Of a stretch of DNA of 64,000 bases, positions 14,701 to 25,460 are shown piece by piece (position 1 is the first letter of the stretch; each line of letters begins with the position of its first letter). The stretch is taken from contig JAUIRK010000418.1 of assembly GCA_030549495.1 (NCBI GenBank), positions 2,501-66,500 of the forward strand, read 5' to 3'. Both the position numbers and the translations under genes were made by a program. The notes under the pieces were generated by a model. It saw only the letters and a program-made list of their open reading frames with translations. It was not told the DNA's origin and did no database searches. Source of the stretch: Nectonema munidae (Eukaryota; Nematomorpha; Nectonematoida; Nectonematidae).

Positions 14701-14780
14701 GGCTACAGTGCTTGTAAAATATAGATATTATATAAATGTAAAGGAAATGTGACTGAGAAAGCATGGATAAAAGTTGAAAG
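11745..14780. other. About 3 kb with no recognised gene
   Basis: AT-rich non-coding sequence. Short open stretches near 12700-12900 and 14110-14400 show no family motif, no plausible splice structure and no repeat partner in the window, so they are not called as genes. Confidence 0.5.
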
Positions 14781-16000
14781 ATGTAAATAAGGAAACAAAA
14801 AGTAAAACTTTTATTCAAATCAATTTTTATCAATACTAAATTTCGAACACTCTCATCTTCTTTAGATAAACACAACCGTCAAATGCAAAGAGTGGAAAAC
14901 TAATAAGTTTGTCCTCTTCAATTCTGAGTTTTCCTTTTATTCAATTACCAATGCTTTAATGCTGGATGAAACATTCATAGATATCGGTAGGTCATTTAAT
15001 ATCCTAGCAATAGGGGATAATTGTAATCGTTGTGTGCAAGAGTTGAGCATGTTGAATATCGTCAAAAAGTTCGTGCTTACAAATTAATTTCTTGGAGCAC
15101 AAAATCTGCTCAATTTATACTTTCAAAAACTCACAAAGACTTAAATAACCTTCAATTTAAAGTAATGTGTAATAGCGTTGATTATTCCACAAAAAAACTT
15201 CCTGGTTGATTAATTATTATTTTCTACATGACTTGATTAATTACGTTCCAAGTTATGTTTCTACCTCTATCACTTTTAAGAGCAAATTTTTACACGGTTT
15301 ACCAATAAATTTAATAATTTAGCTTTCTTTTGGACACTCTTATTCCGATATTGCAAAACAATATTCATTTTTATATGGATCGCTATTACTTACAAAAGTT
15401 TGGCTTACATATGGGTGGTAGAATTTCTCCATTGATTTCATTTTATACATTAATTACTTTGAAGAATCATTCATTTACTCTAAAATTGATCTACCTACCA
15501 CCGATAATTGTTTTATTCATTTACATAAAATAAAAAGTAATATTGATTTTTTTGTTGATTAACAATTCACTTGATTGTAATATTAAGTATACTTACTAAA
15601 TGAGTCATGGTAATAAACAATCTTTCTTGGATATTCTTTTTAATATTGATTCATATATTTATCTTAGGGAAAAAACAAAGAAAAACATAACTATCAAATT
15701 CAAATCAGCACATTCTAATACTTGCAAGGCAAGAAGCATGATTAATGAAATGAATAGAGCTATAAATATCAGTGATAAAAGTAACATTAACCTAGAAATA
15801 AAGAATATAAAAATATAAAAATGAGTTTACAAAAAAAAATTTTTTTGGAAAACTTGAGACCTAGAACTAGTACTCCTAAATTTCATAGATGAGATGATAA
15901 AAGTGAAATAATAAAGTTTTTTTCATTCCAAAAACTTATTCTGAAATTAAATGTAATATCTGTCAACATTCTTATATTCGCAGTGGTGGCATACGGACTT
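14781..16000 (+). mobile_element. Penelope-like retroelement remnant (RT domain)
   Basis: Plus-strand frames carry a decayed Penelope-type reverse transcriptase: FILSKTHKDL-like sequence near 15115 (family motif PKIHK), YYLQKFGLHMGGRISPL near 15390 (family form GLPMGSPLSP), and at 15600-15818 NKQSFLDILFNID followed by KSAHSNTCKARSM, the block preceding the thumb. No GIY-YIG endonuclease is seen downstream. At the left, 14800-14890 is the inverse of a repeat also found at 20120-20283 and near 48061-48190, which I take as this family's terminal repeat. The copy is old and broken. Confidence 0.6.
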
Positions 16001-17599
16001 TACTTCGAAAAATTTAGTCGAAATTTTAGTAAAAAAAAGGGATCACCTTTCATGACCAGCATAATGTGAAGATTTAAAGAAATTTTTTGATTGAAAATGG
16101 TATCATTGGAAAGATATACTCTTTGTGGGTAACATAGGCTAGGTTTCACAAAAAAATATATTTTTATTTTTCCAAAATCTGCTTTTATGTGAGGTCAGTC
16201 AACTTTTATCTAGTTCCAAAAAATACCCATAATTAACGTAATGAGTTTATATACTATTTTTTCAATATTTCATATTAACAAAGGTACACTATGGTTTTTT
16301 ACATTTTAAAATGTCATAGTTAAAGAAAACTGTCGAAAATACATTTATTAGTTTTTCTAAAAAATTTTAAATTATTTTTCAGGTGAAAAATGTCGATCGA
16401 ATGTACACGTTTTGTTTGATAATCTAATCTACTTTTATTTCAAAACAATTTTTATTCAGTTTATTTACACTTTTTTTTATTTTTAACGAAGGGCATTCGT
16501 TATATTTAGCAGGCAGTGTACGAATAATAAATAACATTCCACTTCTAACACGCTTGTTATTAATTTTAGAGCATAACTATGCGAAGAAAGATGAACACAT
16601 GTTGCATTACGCGTTTGTGAGCGCAGTGAATTCTTATCTCGCATACGCTTCACCACATCTTTAGCACGCGTGTGTGGTTTATTTTATCGGGCTAGTTAGT
16701 GTACGCTTAGTTTATTTGTAGTGTTCCTAGCTTAAATCTTAGTCAAATATTAAAACGCTTATAACTTTCACATTTCTCAACAAAATGCATCATGCGATAT
16801 ACCAAATTAAAGCATTTTTTATGGGCTTTCAGAATACATTACTTATATCACAAGTACTTAAGAAATACCTTTTACTGTTTTTATTTTCCATGGGCTTCAT
16901 ACCATTAATTAGCAGATGAGGGATGTATATTTTTTATATTTGGTCATTTTAAACTAACGCTTGTTACATTTTGACAAATTTTCACCTTTAATTTGTAACA
17001 ATTTCCAACGCAATTATAAAACTACTCTACTATCAGAACCTAAATTTATTTGTAGATTTTTATAAAATAGTTTTCCGTTTTTTTATATAAATTAACCTTC
17101 TTTTTTATATTGCTTATAACTTTTGAAATATTCGCCAAAATTTTAAGTCAGTTCATATATGTATACGATTAAAAATAGTTGCCCAAATTTTATTTGCCTT
17201 TTTATTTTTGAACATAAATATTATTTTTATTATTGTTTACTGCATAAAAAGTTCAATGCCACAAAAAATATTTTGGATTACGCTTATCGATGTGTTCCCT
17301 GAAGAAAAAAAGATGTGATTTAATAAATTTTTCTCAATAATTAACCTCATGAATTTATATTCTATTTTTCATTATAAACCACTCCTCTACAAAAATCTAA
17401 ATTTATTTGTAGATTTTTATAAAATAATTTTAATTTTTGTTTCACACAGACGCGTGCATGCACACAAATGGAAGAAATATTATTTCTGTATGAAATTTTA
17501 GGAAACTCTTATGTAAAAAAATTGAAAAAATTTAATTCAACTTTTTTTTAATTCTTTTTGTCCAAAAAAGATTTGAGATTTTTGACGGGATTTTTCTAA
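16001..17599. other. AT-rich stretch, no recognised gene
   Basis: Dense stops in all frames. A less AT-rich patch at 16490-16680 contains several CGC/GCG words but no coding or RNA signature. Confidence 0.5.
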
Positions 17600-17737
17600 T
17601 TAACCCATTTAAGACCAAGCAAAGCAGACGATATCTAAAAAAACCCAGACGATTTATATTCAAAGTCATTGAAAAAAGCAGACGAAGATGAAATTACTTA
17701 TGTTCCAAAATAGGAACATTGGTCGTAAATGAGTTAA
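17600..17737. repeat. piggyBac-type MITE, copy 1
   Basis: A 138-bp unit flanked by TTAA on both sides. It opens TTAACCCATTTAAGACC and closes GTAAATGAGTTAA, forming short inverted ends. Inside are three spaced GCAGACGA-type words (one reads CCAGACGAT) and a palindrome TGTTCCAAAATAGGAACA. Nearly the same unit is at 35136-35271, and inverted at 34417-34554. TTAA targeting is the hallmark of piggyBac elements. Confidence 0.75.
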
Positions 17738-18398
17738 AATAAAATTATTTTTTTCTAATTTTTATATCAACTTATTCAAAATCGCTTAAATTTTATTTAA
17801 ATATTTTAAAATTTTAGAAAATATTTATTTTTGATATATTTTTTGATTTAACAATTTTTTTTTAATTATGTGCCAAAATTTTATAAATATTAATTTTGAA
17901 AGAAGACTTTATGCGATAAATTTTTAAAAACATTTTAAACCATGCCTATCTTAAACAGCATCCTTTTACCCGCATTTTGCATGTCGTTTCTTTTTGAAAA
18001 AAAAAATCAATTTTTTTTATATAAGCCTTTGAACAACCACAATTTTGCTATTTTTCACTATATTTTAGCGTAAAAATGAATAATTACATATTTTTTTACA
18101 TATTCATAAATATACCTAACATTTAAACACAATACGTTAAAAAAAATTGAAAAATTATTTTTTAATTTAAAAAAAAAATTAATTCGTGCGACACTACGAA
18201 TTTTTCAAAAAATTTTAAACTTATCCAATTTTCAATTTAAATATATCATTTTAAAGGAAATTTTATACAGATTATGAAAATGTATAAATACTTTAAGTTT
18301 CAATTTTTTAAAATACCCTTTTTTGCCTCTAAACTTGATAACATGACAAAAATTCAAACCTTGATCCTAAAAATATTTAAAAAGGATATATATATTTT
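17738..18398. other. AT-rich stretch, no recognised gene
   Basis: Long A and T runs with no conserved motif or repeat partner noticed. Confidence 0.5.
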
Positions 18399-18748
18399 GA
18401 TTTTTTAAAGAATATTTCTTGATTCTTCGATTACAGAATTTTATTTTGATTATTTGATAAATGTAATATTTAATTTAGAGCAAATTGCAAAAATATAGGT
18501 TAGAACTTTTGTAACATCGCATGAGGTATATCAAATCTTACATCTAGCAAAATATGAACAGAAAGTTGAATATTTTTTTTGATTTTTTAAAGAATATTTC
18601 TCGATTCTTTGATTCCGGTTTATTTTGATTATTTGACAAATTCATTATTTAAAATCGTCAAAAATATAGGTAATAACTTTTGTAACATCGTCTCCCCGAA
18701 TGAGATATATCAAATCCATCTAGCAAAATATGAACAGAAAGTTGAACA
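18399..18748. repeat. Imperfect two-copy tandem repeat, period about 176-182 bp
   Basis: GATTTTTTAAAGAATATTTC occurs at 18399 and 18581, and TGAACAGAAAGTTGAA at about 18555 and 18731. The intervening sequence matches throughout with scattered substitutions and small indels. Confidence 0.8.
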
Positions 18749-18751
18749 TTG

Positions 18752-18872
18752 TCTCCCTAGTTTAGTGGGATGGAAAGTCCAGGTAGACCTGGACTCAGCA
18801 TTCCGGGCGGGCCACGATATCCGAAAGGATGGGTGCGAACGTCACAAACAACTTAACTAACTAACTAACTTC
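18752..18872 (+). repeat. SINE-like unit with an (AACT)n tail
   Basis: A GC-richer 120-bp block in AT-rich DNA. It contains a perfect 8-bp inverted repeat (GTCCAGGT AG ACCTGGAC at about 18776-18793) and ends in four AACT repeats, a tail type used by some LINE/SINE families. I see no clear polymerase III boxes and no second copy in this window, so the SINE label is tentative. Confidence 0.4.
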
Positions 18873-18999
18873 TTTTTTAATCACAGCTTTATAAACGCCA
18901 CTTTGTGTTGAAGTAGGTACTGAAATCCCGCTTTCTGATAATGTTTCACAAACTTTGTGAGCTTTTCTTGTATTTAATTTTGCTGCTGTCACTAAACGT

Positions 19000-19470
19000 A
19001 CTGCAGAATAAGTTCAGTGTCTTTTAGAGATTGACATTTCCTTAAAATCTTCACTACTATTAGACTCTTATTGACTTCTGTGAAAATCTTCCGTATCCGA
19101 AATCTCATCAGTACTGATTTTTCAACGAAGTCATTTGTGACTGCTGCTTATGTTTTAAGTAATTTCAGTTTTCTTGGATGAATTCCTAATGGATCCTTTT
19201 GTGCTGTAATAGTCAACAAGTTGAAATCTGTAGGTCGTAAAAATCTGTCTTCTCGGCACAACCATTCTCCTTTCTCATCTGTTACATTAAACACCTTAGT
19301 AAAATCATAGTTTCCAGGTCTTCGATTATGTTTTTCAAACTTTTTTTTATCACATCTTCAACTTTTCTTTCAACTGTTTATTTGCCTTTTTGAATTGGCA
19401 AATTTAGTTTTATCCATAAGAGTTTTACTTACCCAGCTATCTTTACAAATCTTTTTTGCTTTTTATAAGA
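19000..19470 (-). pseudogene. Decayed coding remnant, unidentified
   Basis: On the minus strand the stretch reads as protein-like blocks broken by stops and shifts: DSWVSKTLMDKTKFANSK, then NYDFTKVFNVTDEKGEW with LCREDRFLRPTDFNLLTIT, then DPLGIHPRKLKLLK. Such sequence is unlikely by chance in AT-rich DNA, so it is probably an old transposon or gene piece. I do not recognise the family. Confidence 0.35.
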
Positions 19471-20119
19471 CAAGTTAAAGTTTTTATCTGTCTAAGATAT
19501 GCTGTTTCATTGAATTTTTTGCCTTTGATCAAGACTGTCAACAATAATGTTGTTTTGATGTTTTGCATTTTTGAAACTGCAACAGGTTTGATGACCAAAT
19601 TTTCTTATTACTAAGGAAATGCGTTTTTTGACTCAAATTTCAAGTTTTAATTCGCAAAATTACAAATTCAACTTAGTTAAAATTTCTGAAACATAACAAA
19701 AATAAAATGCTATAGTATTACATATTATAAAATTAAAGCCTTTAAAATAATTAAATATCTTGAAATGAATTTAAAATATTTTTAAAAGCCTTGCATTTAG
19801 AAGTTATGCAATGGCAAAACACCTCTTATCACAACAGCGATTTATAGAGCAAAACTTACTCTGGTAGCTGACTTTTTTTTTTTAGAAGTTTCCATTTACT
19901 ATTGATATTTTCTTTATAGAAAAAGAAAATCTCCACTCGTGTCAGTAGGGGGAAAGAAAATTCATCAACTTTTTTTGTCATATCTCTAATGACCACCATA
20001 CACTGTGCAATCATAAATTTTTTATATGTATTTACACTTAGATACTAATATAGAAACACATATACGAGCATTTTATACATTTAATACGACTACACTTAAA
20101 ACGAGTATGGTTCTCTATT
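19471..20119. other. AT-rich stretch, no recognised gene
   Basis: No motif or repeat partner seen. Confidence 0.4.
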
Positions 20120-20283
20120 TAGGAACTTTTAGATATACTCTTGTCATATTCTCCCTTCCTGCACGCTACTCCTTGTTTTCTACTGTTTGCGTTTAACCGT
20201 TGTGTATATCTGAAGAAGACTAGAGTGGTTGAAAATTAATATTGACAAAATTGATTTGAATAAAAGTTTCACCTTTTATTTTC
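20120..20283 (+). repeat. Dispersed repeat, probable Penelope-like terminal segment
   Basis: Contains CTTGTTTTCTACTGTTTGCG, then AACCGTTGTGTATAT, then CTGAAGAAGACTAGAGTGG and TTGAAAATTAATATTG. Related copies are at 48061-48190 (same strand) and 14800-14890 (opposite strand, beside the Penelope-like RT). The CTGAAGA, hairpin, GAAA order resembles a hammerhead ribozyme core, which Penelope-like elements are known to carry in their terminal repeats. Confidence 0.5.
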
Positions 20284-20569
20284 TTATTTAGATATAATAA
20301 GTCTTACTGGATCATCGCATTCATGATATGGAAAAGATAATCGCCACAACAACTTGCAAACACCAACTTCTCCACATATCTTGCTATATTCATTACCGAT
20401 TATCAGTGAATATTCGTCAGCTGTAAATATAATGTTTGAAATTTTAAAAGAGAACAAATGTATGTTAGAGTAAACACTGGAATTTCGAAATTTTTCACCA
20501 CTCCCTGAACTATAACTTTTCAGGACAATTTTTTTTACAAATAAAGTCAACTTTTTAAAGTGATTAGGT

Positions 20570-20728
20570 CAATTTTTGAATGATTTATAGGTCACTTTTG
20601 TTGCCCTGGTAATAACATTGATGATGGCTACACAAAGCATGGGTAAAATCAAAATCAGACTTATTGCAACCATTTCATAAGCAACTTTCAAGCAATCTTC
20701 ACGCGTTTTATGTGATAACTTTACCCTT
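20570..20728 (-). CDS. Possible exon encoding a membrane segment, unidentified
   Basis: After a good acceptor (TTAATTTTAG) the minus strand stays open for 52 codons to a TGA at 20570. It reads KLSHKTREDCLKVAYEM, then a clear hydrophobic segment VAISLILILPMLCVAIINVI, then TRATKVTYKSFKN. The buried Pro and the flanking basic residues resemble a transmembrane helix of a receptor-like protein (fifth helix of a rhodopsin-type receptor would look similar), but one helix is not enough to assign a family. No partner exon is recognised nearby. Confidence 0.25.
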
Positions 20729-20730
20729 CT

Positions 20731-22189
20731 AAAATTAAGATATGAAAAAAAATATATATTTAAATTTGAAATTAATGCAAATATTTCTTAATTAGGTTTA
20801 ATGAAGTTACTTTTAACACTCCACTAATTCTTTTTAATAGTACTATAAGATAAACAAAATTAAAAATTGATTATTCGCATTTACTCTCAAAAACGCAATG
20901 ATTTTTACACATTAAATATCACAATAAAAAAAATTAAATATCAAATTTAAGTATCACATTAAATAATACACAAGAAATTATAGGTCAAGGTTAAAAATAT
21001 GTTTAATTTAAGTGAGTACATTTATAATAGTCTTTTTTACGTTTAAGAAGATAAAATCTAAAAAATTTTAAGGGGTTGTCTCCCGTGTCCAACTTATTGA
21101 GGTTTTAGAAGATATCAGAACATGTGAAGTTGAAAACTCATAAATTCCAGTAATAAAAATTCATCAAACAATTTTTCTTACTTATTAGTAATGAAAGTAA
21201 AACTAAATCAATAAAATTAAAACAAAAATAATAACGGTATATATAAAAAGTAGCATTTGCATGTCCTTATATTTTCGTTCTGCGTGTCCTCATATGTTCT
21301 TCATTATTTTCAGGATTTGAAAAATAATCACTAAAAATAATGAGATGATTGTCTCACATTTCAAAACTCTTAAACTACTTTTTCCAATATCATAAAATGT
21401 GACAGATAAGTTTTTAAACTTATATGAAATTAGTTAAGATTTTCTACACCATCATGTATTTTTTCTTTAAATGAAGTTTAAGTAATATAATGAAGGAATA
21501 AAATAAAAATTCCATATTTGAAAATTGTGGAAAACAAGTTGCAAAAAGTTTTATATCTCACTGAAAATAAAGTCGGGTGGTATTTACCAATAAATTAGTA
21601 AACCTAACTGTATCTATGGCTACTATTCTGTAAGTAAAGAAAGTTTACTATCTGGTTTGTAAAGAAATATCACCAACCAGTTAGCAAGTATATATATATA
21701 TAATATATAACAGTTTGAAAACATCGATCAGTTAGTAGAAAGATACAAAAAACTATATAACATGATTATAATCAGTCTATTTGCGCACTGAAGTAGGAAA
21801 ATATTAAAATCAAATAAATTTGATTATAAAATAAAAACTTCGAAAGAAGAGAATTTATTAACAAAAAAATATTTGAATTAATATTTCCAATTTATTGATA
21901 TTTTAAGCTTCCATTATATTATTTTATAATCTAGGATAATATTTTTATAATTTTTTTCTCCAAATCACACTATATATTAAAAAATAGGTATTGTATACAA
22001 GTCTTATATATTTTAGAAGGATATTGAATATGAAACATAAAAAGAAAGAAAACACACAAAAAATACTATAAAAAGTTGTTCAAAAGATATACCTCAAAGT
22101 TTTTTTAGAAATAAAAGAAATAAGCTTATACAGCTCCCAATATTTGTATAATCATGATTAAAAAATAGTTTTATGCTCTTATAAATGAA
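20731..22189. other. AT-rich stretch, no recognised gene
   Basis: About 1.4 kb without coding motifs; a short TA microsatellite lies near 21690-21710. Confidence 0.5.
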
Positions 22190-22705
22190 AGAAAAACAAA
22201 AATGTTTATTGAGATCTTCTTTTCATACTCAGTTGGAAATAAATGAACAAAGATATGATTTTAAACCTCAAATTATTTTGGATTACATGCAATAAATACA
22301 AAGGTGGAATGAATATTATGGCTCAAAGAGTGAGAAATTTTACATGTCGTCGTAAATCTAAAAGGTATCCTCTTTTGTTTTTTGCTAATATTCTAGATAT
22401 TTGCATTCTTATTTGATGATGAAATGCAAAGGATATGAAAATTCAAGACTTGGTTTTATAAAAAAAAAAGTCGCTCACGAACTAGCGTACGAAAACATAT
22501 GTGCTAGATTCAATAACAATTATATTTACAGCCAAAAAATAACTTACGTCTGGTATCTTTGGCGAAAGATGACAAAAAAATCATCGTTGTTACCTTTCAG
22601 ATGCAAAGAAGGAGATTACAAATCTTCTACGCGTTGGACTTGTGATAATTGTGATAAAAAATATGTTTGAAGCATAAGTTTAGGTATATGTGAAAATTGT
22701 TTATA
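22190..22705 (+). pseudogene. piggyBac transposase C-terminal remnant, copy 1
   Basis: Plus-strand blocks give KPQIILDYMQ, then in the next frame YKGGMNIMAQRVRNFTCRRK and RYPLLFFANILDI. This is the order found in piggyBac transposases just after the last catalytic region (family form KPxIIxDYNKxKGGVDxxDQ). The frame then runs 22401-22670 with HELAYENICARF and a cysteine-rich C-terminus containing CDNCDKKYV and, past a stop, ICENC, matching the usual piggyBac zinc-binding tail. At least two frame changes are present. The N-terminal DDD core is not visible upstream. Confidence 0.75.
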
Positions 22706-22825
22706 AAATAAAGGATATTATTTGAGTTTTCAATATTTTTTGACTGCTAAAAATTTTTGGAAATTTGGTTTTTTGAAAACAAATCTTGTGCTTATCTTTT
22801 TCAAATAATTTTTAGCAGAATATTT

Positions 22826-23170
22826 TTATTTTTTTGGGACAGTGGTGTCCCATTGGGCCAAATAGGGGTTATCAATGAAAAATGATTGAGCCCACATGTA
22901 TATAAAAAGGAAAAAAATACTGTTTGCAAGAAGGAGAGAAACTTGGAGGGAGTTTGATGTGCTAATATCCGGGATGCGTGTGAACATGGATTTTACAAGG
23001 GAACGGAGTTTATCGACGTCAGAGTGATGAATGGAACTATGCCTGAAAACGCTGATTCCCAAGCACGCCTTAAACTGAGAACTGGTTCTCACATTGCAAT
23101 CAAGAATCTTGCACAAGAGCAAGAAGGGGTATGGCAAGTATTGCTGCGTTCCGAAGGGCACTTGAACCAC
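22826..23170 (-). other. Unidentified 114-codon open frame
   Basis: An open frame with GC content above its surroundings; it contains FKACLGISVFRHSSIHHSDV and KLRSLVKSMFTRIPDI. I find no family motif. It lies between two piggyBac remnants and could be part of a decayed LINE or a chance frame. The opposite strand is also partly open, which lowers confidence. Confidence 0.2.
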
Positions 23171-23365
23171 AACAGAATAAGACGGAAAACACTCCTTAAA
23201 TGGAAAAACGTTGCAAGGAGTTAGAAGTGCGTTATAAAATCAATTTTGTGAAGCTACTTGATTTCTTACATGCAATCAAAACTAGGTTTTGCCAACCAAA
23301 AAATTTACAGGGAAGCAAGCACTTATTCGTCTATTTTTGCTTCATATAATTTTTTATTGAAAACA

Positions 23366-23640
23366 AATTCAAAAAAGTATATAAATATAAAATATTGAAA
23401 GAAGAAGACACTTTATTTTATATAAAAACAACTAGTTTCGGAGTATAAACCCCTTTATATATATTGACAACTATATAGAAATCAGTCCCTCTTACCATTA
23501 CTCAATTTCATAAACTCTTTTCCCACTTACTATTTATCTACAAACTTGATAAAGGGTATAATATACTCCAAAACTAGTTGTTTTTATATAAAATAAGGCG
23601 TCTTCTTTCAATATTTTATATTTATATAATTTTTTGAATT
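23366..23640. repeat. Long inverted-repeat unit (two arms of about 93 bp)
   Basis: The left arm (23366-23458) and the right arm (23548-23640) are near-perfect inverse copies, from AATTCAAAAAA through ATATTGAAAGAAGAAG and AAAAACAACTAGTTTC to the CCCTTTA region; a 90-bp spacer separates them. Near its inner end each arm carries a hairpin followed by (G)AAACTAGTTG. The layout suits a fold-back MITE or a head-to-head pair of retroelement terminal pieces. Confidence 0.8.
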
Positions 23641-23799
23641 TTAATTCAATAGCCATTACCGTCAAACAAAACATATCTAAAAGGATAACTTTTTCATGAT
23701 TTTTTATAAATATCAGACTTCATTTAAGTTTAACAACAACATATACCTCCTTCATTTTTATACCCCTATAAATAATAGAGGTCCCTCTTGCCCCCTCCA

Positions 23800-24540
23800 C
23801 TTGGCTACTGAATTGGTCTTCACTGGCTTTCTACGAGATTTAGTATCACAATAGCTGTATTATTATGTTGGGAGCTATATACGGTATAAAACCAGGGCAT
23901 TATGGTCTCAAGTTTTACCATCTTTGTGATTCAGAAAGTTTTATTTTTAAAACCTTAAATTTATACCTCTGGAGTGTCTGATAAAACTTCTATTCTTCAC
24001 TTCAAATTTTGAAAAGACTTATCAATGACAATAACCTTCCCAAAGGTATCCAAATAGCGATTTAAGTCCAAAGGATTCATGGACAGATTTTGTTACCTCT
24101 TTAGAAATCGCTAAATGGGCTTTAGTAAAAGACTATACAGTATGTGGGACTGTGAGGTACTCAGGAAAATTTGTTCCAAAAGTTCTATATCCTTCATACA
24201 AGAAACACTTAAGTTGAATGAACGTGAATCGCGCACCATATATTGCAAAGAAGCCTCACTCTCAGCGTATATACGCAAGAAACACGCTAAACGTAATTTC
24301 AAGGTGGTGTATATTCTGTCTTCACAACACAGAAAGCAAGTCGTAATTTCAAATAAAGATTGCAAACCTGATTCTTTGTTAGAGTATAACAAATATAAAA
24401 GTGGTGTAGATGTTGGGAATGGAATGGTGAAACAGTTCAGGTCTTATAAACCATGCAGGAGATGGACTGTTGCCGCTTTTTCGAACTACCTTGATATGAC
24501 TTGTGTAAACTTTTTTATGTAAGTGAATGGTATTTTAAAA
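23800..24540 (+). pseudogene. piggyBac transposase remnant, copy 2
   Basis: Blocks in order on the plus strand: IKPGHYGLKFYHLCDSESF (family form KPGKYGIKFWxLCD) near 23890, a short LEIAKWALVKDYTVCGTVR block near 24105-24160 (family LA..L....xTxxGTxR), then KNFKVVYILSSQH-like residues and LLEYNKYKSGVDVGNGMVK with FRSYKPCRRWTVAAFSNYLD (family EYNKxxxGVDxxDxxxxxY). Frames change at least twice. It retains a larger part of the catalytic region than copy 1 and differs from it in sequence, so the two are separate insertions. Confidence 0.75.
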
Positions 24541-24599
24541 CATTTATGCCTTATAAAATTAACGCCATCTATTATTTTATTTTTTCATCATCATCCATT

Positions 24600-24915
24600 T
24601 TGCCTTCTAGGCCTGGTTATTGTTCCCAAAGAGTCGGGGTCAACAAGTTTGCTGCAACAACTACGCCATTTCATTCTTTCTTTAGCATGGTTCCAGGCGA
24701 ATCGTCGCACGGGACTAATCGTAGCACGCTTGCTACAATCAATGGGCTCTCTCTAACACTTTGATCCTGTCGCCTTTTCTTAATTTTGCAAGCACACATG
24801 TTGAACAAGGACATTTTTCCTCATCATCACGCTTTCTATGCAAGCAAGTGCAGTTGCAAGCACATATGATGTCATATTTACTAAATGAGGGATGAACAGA
24901 TAATTCTGATTGCAT
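24600..24915 (+). mobile_element. RTE-type LINE or SINE 3' end
   Basis: The sequence from about 24690 (CGAATCGTCGCAC, then GACTAATCGTAGC) to 24903 (ATGAGGGATGAAC) matches, inverted, the 3' end of the RTE copy at 32560-32760. Upstream, AGAGTCGGGGTCAACAAG is a motif common in the 3' region of such LINEs and derived SINEs. The 15-mer GGGACTAATCGTAGC occurs at 24711-24725 and again at 24916-24930, just past the end. Confidence 0.6.
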
Positions 24916-24930
24916 GGGACTAATCGTAGC

Positions 24931-25450
24931 TCCTAATTTATTCAATATATATATTCTAAGTGTGAGTGTATGGTGCTGTAAAAAAGTATTAATATTATAA
25001 AAAAAGAAAAAGAATGTAAATGAAGCATTTTCAATTTTAAATGATAATGAGTTTTTCTCTACTCAAATCTTCATATGTCCACCGAAAAATTCAATAATAA
25101 GCGATGTAGATAGTGTTGATGAAAACCACGAACTTTTAATTTTGCAAAAAAGGCACTAAAAAGATGTATTGAGTGTAATGTTGTTCTTCATATGCACTGC
25201 TTCAACGCTTTTCACTCAAAATAATAATACTAATTTTTTGGTGCAATAAATTTCTTGTTTCTTCAAATATTTTTTATTATTTTAAATTAAATGCATTTTT
25301 ACAAAAATAATGAAATGATATGTTTTCCTTTAGGACAATATAACTTTTAGGGTAGGATTTGTTTTTTCGGTCTAAAATAATATATTTTGTTTCTAGCAAG
25401 TTTATAAATGTGTAATTATGTTTTTTATCTATCAAACTAATAATATATTA
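24931..25450. other. AT-rich stretch, no recognised gene
   Basis: Non-coding sequence up to the left target duplication of the MULE. A short frame near 25050-25230 contains two closely spaced Cys but nothing assignable. Confidence 0.4.
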
Positions 25451-25460
25451 CCACAAAAAC

